From: Ecdyonurus torrentis
Taxonomy: Eukaryota > Arthropoda > Insecta > Ephemeroptera > Heptageniidae
Assembly: GCA_949318235.1 (NCBI GenBank)
Contig: OX439137.1
Span: 18,853,298 to 18,917,297 of the forward strand
Reading direction: 5' to 3'
Length of the DNA stretch: 64,000 bases
A program made the position numbers and the translations under genes. Below are positions 23,783-61,856 of this stretch, in pieces (positions within the stretch are counted from its first letter, which is position 1; every line of letters starts with the position of its first letter). A model generated the notes under the pieces. The model was not told the origin of the DNA. It saw nothing but the letters and a program-made list of their open reading frames with translations, and made no database searches.

Positions 23783-24344
23783 TCATACATTTCCTTTTGC
23801 ATTTCATACTGCGTACATTCTTATTTTTCAAACATCTTCCAGTTTTAAACCCAGTTTTAAATATTAAATATTACAAAAAAAAAAAAATAAAACACGAATA
23901 TCTAATAATTTTAATTTGTTTATTTTATTACATAATATTTCTATACATGACTTTTAAATTTGTCTTAAATTTAATTTTTTTTTTATTTAAACATTAAAAG
24001 TGCATAACAACATACATAATTATCTCTGTTTCTCTGTCCCACATTCTATATATTATGCTAATCAAATCATAATTAATTAAATATTTAATTAAAAATTATG
24101 TTACATTCATGTATACCATACACCACTTAACAAAAACAAAATTATCTGCATTAATTAGAAGTCAAATTATCTCAACAATGAGAAAATGTCTCTTGCAAGT
24201 CGTCTTTTGAGAACAAAAAATCACACACACACAAATATAATAACGTCTCATTTTTGTAACCTCAAATTAAAATTGATTGATTTTAGTTCTTCCACAATTT
24301 TATAAAAAAAAAATAATTAAATGAGGAATTACCAAAATAAAATT

Positions 24345-24738
24345 GTAGAGGTTAATTTTATTTCATATTCTAAAAGAGAACATTGTCTGAATCGATTAAT
24401 ATGCGAATTTTTAATTTTTTAGTTCATTAAGTATTTTTAATTAATTTTTAAAATGACATCACAGTCAGTAACTTTTACCTATGCCCACATGCATAGAGAA
24501 AGCATTTTTTTTTTAATTTTCAAAGATTAAAATACTAGTGTGTTTCGTAAACCCTGTTTTCTTACACCAAAAAACTGCGCATTCCATTTGAATAACCAAA
24601 GTTGACCGTCATTTTAGGAGCAGAGAACAGGGTTTACGAACAGCATTACTTAAAATTAACTTAAAAATTGTAAATTCGCGTATCAGTCGATTTAGAAAGA
24701 TATCTTCTTTTAGAATATGAAATAAAATAACAATTTTT
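24345..24738. mobile_element. Family L foldback, copy 2, with nested family C
   Basis: Arms CATATTCTAAAAGAGAACAT and TCTTTTAGAATATGAAATAA. Confidence 0.82.
24540..24648. mobile_element. Family C mini-MITE, copy 2, nested in family L
   Basis: Left end degraded (TGTTTCGTAAACCCTG), right end CAGGGTTTACGAACAGCATT. Splits the family-L element at 24345-24735. Confidence 0.85.
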
Positions 24739-25335
24739 ATTTTCTAATTTCCTCCAGTTACATAACCTTAAAGAGGAAGTTCAAGGGTTACAACATAGCT
24801 TCTTCAATGTTAGATAATGAGAAAAACTGTTTATAAACTGACATATGATGACCCAAAGCCCTTCCGTACCCCCGGAAGGGGCTCCCATGGGGGCTAATAT
24901 ATGGGGTCATCATATATGAGTTTATGAACAGTTCGTCAATATTAGGGGGTATTTATAAAGTTAGAACAAAAATTGAGCCGCAGTCTAAAATTGCACGATT
25001 GCGGCCAAAATTAAGTGCTAACTTTGTCACTGGTTATACTATTTTAATTAATTTAATTTTAAATTACAACCATAATAAATATACTACAATGTGTGTTTTG
25101 TTGTTTTTACAAAAATAACAAAATTATCATAAATTTCGTTACATAATTATTATAAATATTAATAATATTATTATAATATTTTTACAATCAAAAAAAAGGA
25201 AATTACTTTTTTTAAATATAAAAAACACAATAAACTCATACTTTTTTTATTCCATTGGAGTGCTCAAGATTTTAATATTCTGAATTAAAGAGCATTTATT
25301 TTAATTGATTTATTCTCTTTTTATCATACCATTTC

Positions 25336-25336
<1 letters not shown>

Positions 25337-25386
<50 letters not shown>
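25337..25386. repeat. T(50) homopolymer
   Basis: Second-longest tract; ends in GC, like about a third of the long tracts here. Confidence 0.98.
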
Positions 25387-25389
<3 letters not shown>

Positions 25390-25802
25390 AACATTGTATT
25401 AAGATACCATCTTGAAAATAACCAATAAGGCATTTTTTTCCTAAAGATTTTATTTATGGAAATGGCTGCTATATCAAAAAATTTAATAAAGAATTAAGCT
25501 GTATATTATCTATTTATTTTACAGAAATACCAAAAATGAGTTTACTGTTTTTTTTAAACAAAATATACCATCAAGCGGAGTGACCTTATCCAAAATTTCA
25601 ACATATATTTCCTTTCTAACACATAGAAAGAAAAATAATAATAATAAATAAATAAAATACGTGCAAAAATCAAGCTTTTGTTTCTATGAGCTTTATAGTT
25701 AGGGGAGGAAATAATTGTTTAAAATTTAGGTCAAGTCACCCCATATGAGGGTAGAGAAAAATAGATGAAAAACAACTCACACATGGGTCAGATTAACCAG
25801 TT

Positions 25803-25834
<32 letters not shown>

Positions 25835-26061
25835 AAAAAAAAAAAAACGACCGTCAATTTTGTTACTTTATTAAGCATAACTGTTGCATTAATTAACACT
25901 TAATTTTAATTGTATAATAAATTAGAGATTAATTGTAAACTATAATTATATAAGACAATACACTTTGGGTTAAGTAATATTTATGTATAATTTATTTTTT
26001 TATAATATATGGCTGCCATGAAAACACAGAGATTTTTAAAATATTAAATTTTGTGATATTT

Positions 26062-26715
26062 TAGTGATAAAATAAGCAAACTGCTAGCTACAATAATATT
26101 GACAAAGTGCTAGCTGTATTTAACATGCTTTCTTATGGGACAATGAAGCAGCTATAGACCGGTTGCACTCATATTTAAGAGCCGTCATTTTGTTGGTCAG
26201 GAATACATAGGCCAGCATAGGGAAAAACGTAATTTTTATTATTTTAATAGCAAAAAATGCTTCAATCCTCAATCAAAGCTCTTCATAAGTTTGAAGAATG
26301 TGAGAAAAAATTGTTCAGTTGAAATAAACTCTTTTTATGTGAAAAATTAGGAGAAATGATGTTTCCCCTATGCTGGACATTGCATTAGGCACCACAAACA
26401 TGGCGACAAAGAGCAAGGATGAACTGGAGTTAGAATTATTTCTTTGTAATGGAGCTTTTACTGTAGCTTACTGAGACTTCTGAGTTTTTCTTGATTTCAA
26501 GTTATTTGGTCGAAGAAAAAAAATCACCAAATTGACTTTAAATTTGGGAAAACAAAAGCTTTAAGGCTCAGTAAGCTACAGTAAAAATTACAGTATCTTG
26601 AATAAATTCTAACTCCAGTCAAAGCTGCTTCATTGCCCCATAAGAAAGCATGTTAAACACAGCTAGCACTTTGTTAGTATTTTTACATGGTCTAACTAGC
26701 ACTTTGTTTATTCTC
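26062..26715. mobile_element. Family I foldback, copy 3, with nested family A
   Basis: Both arms present (AAAGTGCTAGCTGTATTTAA and its inverse); a family-A element interrupts the left arm. Confidence 0.82.
26153..26421 (-). mobile_element. Family A MITE, copy 2, nested in family I
   Basis: Reversed copy beginning TATAGACCGGTTGCAC and lacking its other terminal repeat. It splits a family-I element at the GAAGCAGCTATA position. Confidence 0.85.
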
Positions 26716-27347
26716 CTACTAAATTACCAATCCTACATTTTTATTTTCAAACTTCAAATAAATATTTAGTAATATTGGGCAACGTTTGACCTTGTGACCT
26801 TGTAAATAGGTCATGACCCTTGGTGACCTTGATATGTCTGTTTACACTAAAAATGTCCTCATACAGCCCAATATTACTAATATTTAGTATTGAAATTTTT
26901 TTCTCTAACATATTCTGTGTTTTCTGACTTAAAAAGAAAAGAAAATCAACAACAAAAAATTAAATGCAAAAAAAGCATTCATCAAAAAATAAATTTTAGT
27001 TTAACAAAAATGTCTTCTTTTATTTATATTTTTTTGTCATAACTAAAATATTAATTAAAGAAAATTCGACTTTGCGACCAATAAAACAGATTTGAAGGTA
27101 CAAAACACAAGAGATATTTAGTAGTAATGAGAAAGCTATCTGGAAACGGACGTGATAAAAATCACTTTAAGGGGAAACGGTGGGCCGAGTACTTAAAAAA
27201 ACAAAAAAAAAAAAAACATCTGGAGGGCTCTGGGTGAAAAAAGGGTCAATTCTTCTAAATAATGTTTCATTGTCGAGATATTTGTCAGCCTCAAAACAGT
27301 AGCTTCTTTATTAATCAATTAGAATGGCTAAAAAAAAAAAAAGAAGT

Positions 27348-27662
27348 AATTTTATTTTACATTCTAAAAAAATGACATTGATCTGAAACGATTGATACGT
27401 AAATGTCTGATTTTTGAGTTTATTAAGTAAGTAAGTAAGTGAGTTTTTGCGCATTCCATTTGAATAACCAAAGGCGATCGTCTTTTTAGGGGCAAAGAAC
27501 AGGGTTTACGAACAGCATTATAATAACAAGTTTCCGCCCGTGATGTCATTTCCCCACTTAAAAAATTAATTAAAAATCCTTAATGAACTCAAAAATACAA
27601 AATTCACATATGCATCGATTTAGGACAATGTCCTCTTTTAGAATATGAAATAAAATTACTGC
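27348..27662. mobile_element. Family L foldback, copy 3, with nested truncated family C
   Basis: Arms TTCTAAAAAAATGACATTG and CTCTTTTAGAATATGAAATA. Confidence 0.8.
27440..27520. mobile_element. Family C mini-MITE, copy 3, truncated, nested in family L
   Basis: Left terminal repeat missing; right end GGGTTTACGAACAGCATTA intact. Confidence 0.8.
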
Positions 27663-28997
27663 CTAAATATTTTAATCTTTCTCATTGTGCTTTTTTTTTT
27701 TTAATTTTTTTTTTTACTGAAATATTTCTGTCTTTTTTTTTTTTTTTTTTTTACTATCACGTCTGTTTTATTGTTCCAAATTAAATTCATACACAACTAA
27801 TAAATAATAAAACTAATCAATGATATATTATTACCGTAATGAGCCAAGTAATGATCAATAAATACAAGTGCTGAAATATTGTTACTCGTCAGGAGACTAT
27901 TGGTAGTGGAGAGTGGATCTCTTTTTAATTAAAAAAAAAAAAAAAAAAAAAAAGTGTGCAGTATTAATAGAGCATTTTTTAAAAACTATCTTTCAAATTT
28001 TCTGCTGTTAAAATTTTTAACTGTTCATAAATCTTAATTGAATTGCTTAAAAAAAATCATAAAAATAATATAAAATTAAACTGGGAAAAACATTGTATCT
28101 TTTTTTTTTTTTTTTTTTTTTCTTTCCAAAAAAAGTTTATTAAAATTTGTTGACGTTTTCCTCCTTTTTTCAATTCACAAAATGCTTTAGAATTTTTCAT
28201 TGTTGCAAAATCAAATAATCAAATTATTTAGTCCATGATTTTCTTATGGAAAAACAAATGCAATCACCAAAAACATTAATAAAAAAATTCTAAGGCAGCT
28301 CATAAATTATAACTATTTTATTTACTTTCAAAAATTAGTTTTAAAAATGGTCTATTAATCCAAGAAATTTTTTAAATTAAAAGAAAAAAGATATGACGTA
28401 TACTTCAGTTTAAATAATTAAACATCATTCAAATATTTCGCGCGTTATAAAAATTTGGCGCTAATATTTGAAAATTTCTTAATTAATACTTTTCTACACT
28501 ATGCAGTAAAATAATGACCAAGCTGGTATTTTAAACATAGCCATAATTTGGGTCATGTCCTAAGAAATAGGTCAGGATACATGACCTAAAATCTTGGGTC
28601 AACGCCCTAAAACACGGACATGTTTTTTTAAAAGGCAACATTACTATGTAATTTTTATTTTTACATATATTTTTTGTCTTAGAAAATTTTCTCTCGTTTC
28701 ACTTTTTCATATTTACGTCCTATGATTATCTAGATTAAAAATAACACAGTTATACATTATGACGTTAACTTTGATAAATATACATTTGATTTCAACACAA
28801 TAGCAGATTACGTCAAGCTTATTATGGACTTGAAATTTGCCATAATTTAATACACATTTCCACGTTGAAATTTGAAAAATGTAACAACTTAAGAAAATAT
28901 CGCAAAAACATGAATTTAGGAAGAAAGAAAGAAGAAAAAAATAATAATAAAAGGGGGGGAGGATTATTGTGGGGGTCAATTTAGTGTTTGGATAATG

Positions 28998-29215
28998 TTA
29001 GTGACTACTGAAACTGCTAACTTGTATACAAATATTGATGCTAGCAGCTTTAGTAACCAGTTCATTGAAATCAGCTTGTCACCAGGATTACATTGAACTG
29101 GCTACTGAAGCTGCTAACTTGTATACAAATCAATATTGATTGATGTTAGCAGCTTCAGTAGCCAGTTCAATGTAAACAGCTCATCACAGTCATCACCAGG
29201 AATACATTGAACTTA
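28998..29215. mobile_element. Family G foldback repeat, copy 2 (intergenic)
   Basis: Four alternating units of the same motif. Confidence 0.85.
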
Positions 29216-29250
29216 TGCTCTATTATGCACTGAATGCTTAACGTCTAATT

Positions 29251-29282
<32 letters not shown>

Positions 29283-29938
29283 TGAAAAACGAAAAAATCA
29301 AAATTTTGAAACTTAAATTCATGTTTAACGACATTTTTTTTTTCTATGCATTTCAACAAATTTCAACTAGAAACGCTAGGATGATATTTGAACTGTTGAC
29401 CTCATGTCAAGGTCATGACCTTTGACTTCGTGACGTGACCTTTAGACACAAGTCAGTTGAAACACCAACCTATTTCTATGCTGCAGTTAAAGCTTACAAA
29501 ATGTTTAAATAATTTTGGTGCAGTTATTCTCTCACTTAACATATTGGCAACTTGGTGTAACTTCTAAATCTTATAAAGATTTAACAACTGTTATAATATA
29601 CTTAACTAGACAAATAGTGCAAATATTTACGAAAGTTTGACTGCATTTTTGAAATTTACGCAAAATTTTAAATCGTCGCTATTTTATTTATTACGAGAAT
29701 TTACCGACTAAAAATACTTTTTTTTAATGTTCGAAGATCTGCTTCTAATTTAATAAAATTAAACCCCAGTTTGTTAATTAAAAATTTGTGGTTGTTTTAG
29801 AACGAGAATTTGAAATAAAATCGAAATATTTAGGTATGACAATATTAATTACGCCACGAAAAATCACTCGGTTATTATTGGAATTTTAAATGTACAAAAC
29901 GAAAACAAAAAAGCTGGAACGTTAAATAATGTTTACCC

Positions 29939-29978
<40 letters not shown>

Positions 29979-30111
29979 CCTGCGCTAACTACGCCTGTAA
30001 CGCAATTCCCGATTTTCGTACTCCCTTTTCTGTTTTTTTAGATGTTTTTATTTGAAATTTAAATTTGAAATTTCTTTAGGGGGGGGGGGGACAAAAAAGA
30101 ACAGTATATAT

Positions 30112-30264
30112 CGACGTTGTTGCAAAAAAAATGTGTAACTCGTATTTTGTCACGCGAAGTAAAATGTGTAAGTCGTTCCCGAACGTTATGGAGATGACGC
30201 TCGACTTACACATTTTGCTTCGCCTGACAAAATACGAGTTACACATTTTTTTCGCAACAACGTC
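30112..30264. mobile_element. Family R modular foldback, copy 1
   Basis: Ends TCGACGTTGTTGCAAAAAAA and its inverse; arms hold the module TGTGTAACTCGTATTTTGTC and a centre with CGAACGTTATGGAGATGACG. Related copies at 43326 and 57497. Confidence 0.85.
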
Positions 30265-30420
30265 GATATGCTTACTTTATAGTAATAAAAAAGGTAGCGC
30301 TACTTTTTTTTTATTCTTACGTAAAATATAATTACGCAGTCAAAATTACGTAAATATTTTCACGTAATTTCGCCTATATTAAACATAATTTCTGATAGTT
30401 GTTATATTACGATTAATAAG

Positions 30421-30499
30421 TTAATTTCGTAAACCCTGCTCTGTTATAATAATATGAAACATGTTGCGAGCAGTCGAGCAAGGTTTACGAACTGCACTA
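30421..30499. mobile_element. Family C-related mini-MITE, copy 4
   Basis: Only about 80 bp, with TTCGTAAACCCTGCTCTG and AGCAAGGTTTACGAACTG arms and a different interior. Confidence 0.7.
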
Positions 30500-30654
30500 T
30501 TGTTTAGGTGGCGTCAGATTGGAGATACTAAAGACGGTACCAATTCTGAGGAAATATTTACGTAGGACGGAACGTAACTCTGCTTTCAGATCAAAACACA
30601 TGATCTCACATAGGAGGTGGTAGTTACTTGAGGCGTGCGCCGCGAACTGAAACA

Positions 30655-31452
30655 TCAGAACAAAATATGTAAGTTAGTGAGTTGAGGCGGGAAATCAGCT
30701 ACTGTGGGATTTGACTAAAAAGTTGTAAAGCCTCGTTTACAATGGACTTTTCTTAAGTGAAAACGCTAATTTTTTCAAATTAAGAAAAAAGTTCGATTGT
30801 TAAGTACTGTAGCTACTTAGAATTTCCACTTAAGAAAATTTTTTTCTTAATTTTTTAAGTAGAACTTTCACTTAACAAATTTTTTTCTTAATTTTTCTTA
30901 AGTAGCTAATTAGGAGAATTATTTGAATTTACGTAAGAATCAACTTGGGTTTGATTCGACGTAAATTCAAATAATTCTTCTAAGTAGCAACTTAAGAAAA
31001 AAATTAAGAAAAAAATTGTTAAGTGAAACCAATTAAGAAATTTCTTAAGTGCAACAATAGTTTTATTGTGAACACCAATCGTTCTTAAGTGGAAAAAATT
31101 AGCATTTCCACTTAAGAAAACTTAAGAGAAGTCCATTGTGAATGAGGCTTAAGGAAAGAAAAATCTGAAACTCAGCACAATGTATCAGGATATCATGGTA
31201 TTAGGATAAGGTACCTTCAAATATGTTAAACGAAGGGGGGGGGGGTAACATGCTGGATTTTAAATTGTGATTTTTTAAAGTTTTAGTCCCATAGGAGCCC
31301 ATGATAATTTCCATAATTATTTTCTCTCTTATCTAATAGCCACAGGTTCTGAAAATGTTATCATAGGTAGCTGTTACTGTTAACTTTCAAATGTCATCAT
31401 AAAGTTTGCAAGTTTTATTTTTAGATTTTGAGCTACTATACAACAAGCCATC
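30655..31452 (+). repeat. Family H dispersed repeat, copy 3, split by family J
   Basis: GGGATTTGACTAAAAAGTTG at the left and GCCACAGGTTCTGAAAATG at the right; the family-J foldback sits between. Confidence 0.8.
30737..31152. mobile_element. Family J foldback element, nested in family H
   Basis: Ends CCTCGTTTACAATGGAC and GTCCATTGTGAATGAGG; interior built of CTTAAGAAAA-type inverted segments. One copy seen. Empty sites in family-H copies at 12550 and 42560 define the insertion point. Confidence 0.85.
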
Positions 31453-31781
31453 TAATCTAAGACAATCCTTAAGACAAGGCAGACAGATAGACAGATATAT
31501 TAAAACTTAAATTAGTTAAAAAAGTAACTAAATAAAGTAATAATAACTAATGATAAATAAACTCAAAGTTCAACTAAGGGCTTGGGGTTATTTTGCCGCC
31601 TGCAGAGAAGTAAAGTATGCAACCTGGTTGTCAGATGTAACCAACTGGTGGACTAACTGTCAGGATACTTTGTGATACAAAGCGTGCTTCTTTTTTGAAA
31701 TAACTGTCTAACATGTAGGCATAGAAAAAAATCGCAGTCTGTGGAGTCATTTCGCGTCTTTAAAAAATTAATTAAAATATT

Positions 31782-32096
31782 TAAAGGCATAGAACACCTT
31801 GAACAAAAAAGCTGTGCAATATGCAAACAAACCTGAAAATTAACGTTGATTTGGCCGGAGTCATTGATTTCTAATTTATTTTCCATTCACAAAATGCCAC
31901 TGGCGGTCACTGACGTCACAGCTCTACGGTTTACGCGCGCGTAAAACAAGCGAGCTGTGACGTCAGTGACCGCCAGCAACATTTTGTGAATGGAAAATAA
32001 ATTAGAAATCAATGACTGTGTCCAAATCAACGTTGATTTTCAGGTTTGTTAGGATATTAGACATGTTTTTTTGTTAAAGGTGTTCTACACCTTTAA
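31782..32096. mobile_element. Family N foldback, copy 1
   Basis: TTAAAGGCATAGAACACCTTG at the left and its inverse at the right; CpG-rich centre (GTTTACGCGCGCGTAAAAC) flanked by two CRE octamers (31911, 31958). Confidence 0.87.
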
Positions 32097-32158
32097 CAAC
32101 ATCAATGCTATCAAAAATATTGCTTATAATTTTAAACTGGGAAAATGAGTTATTTTCC

Positions 32159-32457
32159 TATAGGGTATATGCATTCATGTTAAAGTCAACTCAATAACAT
32201 GGGTGGCATAGGAAAATAACTCATTTTGCCAGTTTAAAACCACTATGCAATATTTTTGAGAGCATTGATGTTGTAAATATGTTGAATTAGTACTGTATCT
32301 CAAGTATGTAAGAAAAAATAAAAATAACAAAAAATCAACAGACTTTGCAAAGAAAATTACGTAAAACGAAGTTTGTCCTATGCTGAGCAATGTTATTAAC
32401 TACTCCAGTATGGCCTCCAAGAGCATTAAATATGATGTCATACACATGCACCCTATA
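32159..32457 (-). mobile_element. Family B MITE, copy 3
   Basis: Reversed full-length copy. It is followed directly by a family-K element (32458-32701) and then by a shorter fragment with family-B-like ends (32698-32760). Confidence 0.88.
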
Positions 32458-32701
32458 TTAGAGAACTTTAACAGAGAAGCGACATCCCCATGTTTTAGGC
32501 AGACTGCAACACTCAACAGTTTTAGACTTGGCAACATTGCTTATTGAAGTACCAATCAGAGGCCACAAGTGGCCAAATCAAGGCACCAATCAGAGAGCGC
32601 GCTATAGTAATTTCATCTCGAGCGTTGCCAAGTTTAAAGAAATTAGTGTTGCGGGTCTGCCTAACACATTGCGATGTCACTTCTCTGTTAAAGTTCTCTA
32701 C
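32458..32701. mobile_element. Family K foldback element, copy 2
   Basis: TTAGAGAACTTTAACAGAG to GTTAAAGTTCTCTA, 244 bp, wedged between family-B ends next to ARFGEF exon 28. Confidence 0.87.
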
Positions 32702-32760
32702 CCTATATTTGCCCTTGTTATTGAGTGATCCAACATGGCGTCTACTGCAAGCACCCTATA
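32698..32760 (-). mobile_element. Short family-B-like MITE abutting the ARFGEF exon 28 donor
   Basis: About 60 bp with CCCTATA at both sides. Its outer TATA overlaps the donor GTCAGTATAGGG read on the minus strand. Confidence 0.65.
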
Positions 32761-32765
32761 CTGAC

Positions 32766-58807
<26,042 letters not shown>

Positions 58808-58971
58808 TATTAATTATACTTTTAAAAAACATATTAACTTAAAATTTATTATAAATTATGCAAAATTATATATTTTTTTAATAATTTTTATGTTGACGTT
58901 TTCTCATTGCAGACTTTTTTTTTTCAACAGCTGTCGCGTGATGAATTTCGATGTTCATTTGGATTTTTTGT

Positions 58972-58979
58972 TGACGTCA
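58972..58979. promoter_or_regulatory. CRE octamer upstream of ARFGEF
   Basis: Perfect palindrome TGACGTCA about 165 bp upstream of the ARFGEF start codon, with an E2F-like GCGCGAAA at 58988-58995. Unlike most CRE octamers in this window it is not in a recognised repeat, so it is the best candidate for a real CREB/ATF site. Confidence 0.45.
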
Positions 58980-59516
58980 CATTTATAGCGCGAAAAAGTT
59001 TAATACTTCTTTTCGTCTCTCGCTCTCCGCTCGCTCATCTTGCACAGATGTATTTTATTTTTTATTATTTTTATTTTCTTCATTCATTGTTTATATTTTC
59101 TTAATATTAAAAAATGAAATGAAATTATATATTATGATATATATATGATATGAAATTGTATATTATAACTTTTATTATATTTTACCGTATTTTTAATTTA
59201 AAAATGAATAAATGTAAATGTATAGATTTCTTAATTAATAGGAACCGCTCTAAATTTTTACAGTTCTCGCGGCTCCTAATATAGAGGTGGTTCTCGCGTT
59301 AGAAATTATTAATAAGCGATTCTTATGACCACTTTTAAAAAGTAGTAATTAAAAACTGGCGCTTTTTGGATCCAAGAATCAGAACCATCAGAATTCATTA
59401 TAAAAAAAAAAAAAAAAGAGAGAGAGAGAGAAAAAAAAACATTTATAGTCATTGGCGTAAATATAAACAGTCAAACACTATCAAATTATATATTTTCTAC
59501 TGATTCATTTCATTAT

Positions 59517-59815
59517 TATACATCCCTTACACATCCTTGCACTTTGTCGCCATGTTTGTGGTACCTAATGCATTGTCCAGTATAGGGGAAACATCATTTC
59601 TCCTAATTTTTTTCATAAAAAGAGTTTATTTCAACTGAAATAATTTTTTCTCACAATCTTCAAGCTTATTAGGAGCTAGAAATAAGGCTTTGATTGAGGT
59701 TTGAAGTTTTTTTTTGCTATTATAAAAATATAAAAATGACGTTTTCCCTATGCTGACCTATGTATTCCTGACCAATAAAATGGTAGCTCTTAAATATGAG
59801 TGCAACCTGTCTATA
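59517..59815 (+). mobile_element. Family A MITE, copy 3
   Basis: Full-length copy between ARFGEF and the secreted gene, with diverged termini (left TATACATCCC, right CCTGTCTATA). Confidence 0.88.
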
Positions 59816-60068
59816 CTGCTTCCTCTGAAATATAGACGTTATTATTAATTACGAAATAGACTTCCGCCTTATGTCATGTCATATATAATATACAATTATC
59901 CATTATTGGATATTACTGCAATTACAAATCATATCATGTACACTGTGAGAGCCTGTATGATTATTAGATCATCACTTTTATTAAAATTATATATTTCTAC
60001 ACATTTATACACACGACAAAAATATATAATATATTTATATATTATATAAATAATAATGCTAATAGTAG

Positions 60069-60073
<5 letters not shown>

Positions 60074-60135
<62 letters not shown>
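60074..60135. repeat. (TA)n microsatellite
   Basis: About 30 units, immediately left of a family-B MITE whose TIR starts TATA. Confidence 0.98.
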
Positions 60136-60139
<4 letters not shown>

Positions 60140-60461
60140 GGGTGTGTACGCATGACGTCATTCTGAGTGCTTTCGATTCTCTTCTTGAGCAATGAATACC
60201 ATTGCTCAGCATAGGACAAACATAGTTTTTGGCTATTTTCTTTGAAAATTAGCTATTCTTTGGTCACTATTATTTTTCTTGCATACTTGAGACTTGAGGT
60301 ACTAATTCAACCTGTTAACAACATCAATGCTCTCAGAAATAATTGCAAAGTATTTTTAAACTGGCAAAATGTGCCATTTTCGTATACCAGCCAATTAATG
60401 TTATTTTTTATTTAGTACTCACTTATTACGTCGACTTTAACATGAATGAAACCGCCCTATA
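60136..60461 (+). mobile_element. Family B MITE, copy 5
   Basis: Full-length copy starting inside a (TA)n tract, CRE octamer at 60153, right end ACCGCCCTATA. Confidence 0.9.
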
Positions 60462-61105
60462 TATTCATGTTACAAACTAATTTGTTTTATTAAATAATAA
60501 TTATTATATAAAAAAAAATTTTATATGATAATTTAAAAATATATATTAAAAAATGCGAAAAAAAAAGTCTCAACATTTTATTCAAAAATGAAATATTAAT
60601 GAAATAAACTCTAGTTTAAAGCAATATGCCTTTTATTTGATTCTATAAAAGCGCCAGCATGATTTTATAAATTTATTATATTATAGGCCTATTAAAGTTT
60701 TATAATATTATTTTATGTTATAATTTTTATATTTAGATATTTTTTCCATAACATTAAAAAAACTACATGTATTAATTGTATAAAATTGGTGAAAAGAGAG
60801 AAATAAAGAAATTTTGAATTGGAATAAAAAAAAAGAGAGAAAAAGAAAAAGAATCTCCTCTTATTTTTTTTTTTTTTTTTACAAAAATCATTTTTTTATT
60901 TATTTATTAACAAAATGACAGAAAAAAATACGAGAAAGATATAAAAATAAGTGAATAGATTAGCAACTTTACAAATATTTATAGTAAATTTAATTATAAA
61001 ATGTACAACATTTTTTTTTTTTTTTTTTGCCGATAAAAATAAAAGTAATAAATAAACTAAAAAAAAAAAAATTGCTGAAGTTAAATATAAGGCGGGTGAC
61101 AAAAT

Positions 61106-61396
61106 TATAGACCCCTTACACATCCTTGCGCTTTATCGCCATGCTTGTGGTGCCTAATACATTGTCCAGTATAGGGGAAACATCATTTCTTCTAATTTTT
61201 CATATAAAAAGAATTTATTTCAACTGAAGGAATTTTTCTCATATTCTTCAAACTTATTAAGAGCTAGAAATAAGGTTTTGATTGAGGTTTGAAGCTTCTT
61301 TTGCTATTAAAAAAATGACGTTTTTCCTATGCTGGCCTATGTATTCCTGACCAACAAAATGGCGTGGCTCTTAAATATGAGTGCAACTGGTCTATA
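61106..61396 (+). mobile_element. Family A MITE, copy 4
   Basis: Full-length copy with TATAGACCCCTTACAC at the left and TGCAACTGGTCTATA at the right, 385 bp upstream of the secreted gene's ATG. Confidence 0.9.
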
Positions 61397-61675
61397 GCTA
61401 GATGCTAGACAGAAGTAATAAAAAAAAAATGCAAGTCAAACGAATCGGATATACATGATTCATTTTTCATTTAATAATAAAAATTGCTTAATATACTGTA
61501 CAATCATTAAAAAGAAAAGTTAATTTTAAAACTAGAAATTTGGTCTAATAATAAATACTGAACTGTACTATACGAGTACTTTAATTTCAGATGTACACTA
61601 ATACTTATTTTCCAGGAAATAAACAAGCAGTTATAGTCACGTTCGCCGCATGAAAGTGTTAATTTTCCTGTCACA

Positions 61676-61690
61676 TCACTTCCGCTCTAG
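61676..61690. promoter_or_regulatory. ETS-like site upstream of the secreted-protein gene
   Basis: CACTTCCGCT about 100 bp before the ATG resembles an ETS core (reverse AGCGGAAGTG). A short motif, so support is weak. Confidence 0.25.
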
Positions 61691-61780
61691 ACAAGTAAGT
61701 AAGTTTTGTGAAAACCAAAGGATATTCAAATCTAGAATAATTCTTACTAAAACGTCGATCTAACAGTTGAGGCAGTAAAT

Positions 61781-61856
61781 ATGTCGCTAGAACGTCGAAG
61801 TGGCAAGAAAATAACTGTTTTAGTGTTCCTAACTTTTAGTGCACTCGCAAATCATG
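61781..61856 (+). CDS. Unknown secreted protein, coding exon 1 (signal peptide)
   Basis: 25 codons plus one base. ATG with A at -3; Arg/Lys-rich n-region and hydrophobic h-region; donor GTAAGT. Confidence 0.65.

Larger units (their letters stand above)
18917..32765. other. 14-kb gene-free region between convergent GYS and ARFGEF
   Basis: No exon with coding character was found on either strand. The stretch holds tandem repeats (18932-19180, 23142-23545), nested MITEs of families A, B, C, D, G, H, I, J, K, L, N, R, V and W, and long poly(A)/poly(T) tracts. The GYS 3' UTR and the missing ARFGEF last exon should be somewhere here, but I could not place either. Confidence 0.6.
58808..61780. other. 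Intergenic interval between divergent ARFGEF and the secreted-protein gene
   Basis: Holds the ARFGEF promoter area with a CRE (58972), two family-A copies, one family-B copy and a (TA)n tract. Very AT-rich; no further genes seen. Confidence 0.6.

Noticed and set aside
31580..31720. Possible ARFGEF terminal exon on the minus strand near 31.6 kb
   Set aside because: An acceptor-like site and short frame exist, but the peptide does not resemble the BIG C-terminus in any frame.
59929..60219. Open frames at 60.0 kb and 63.4 kb rich in Ile/Tyr
   Set aside because: (TA)n microsatellite read as Tyr-Ile; adjacent MITE sequence gives the rest.
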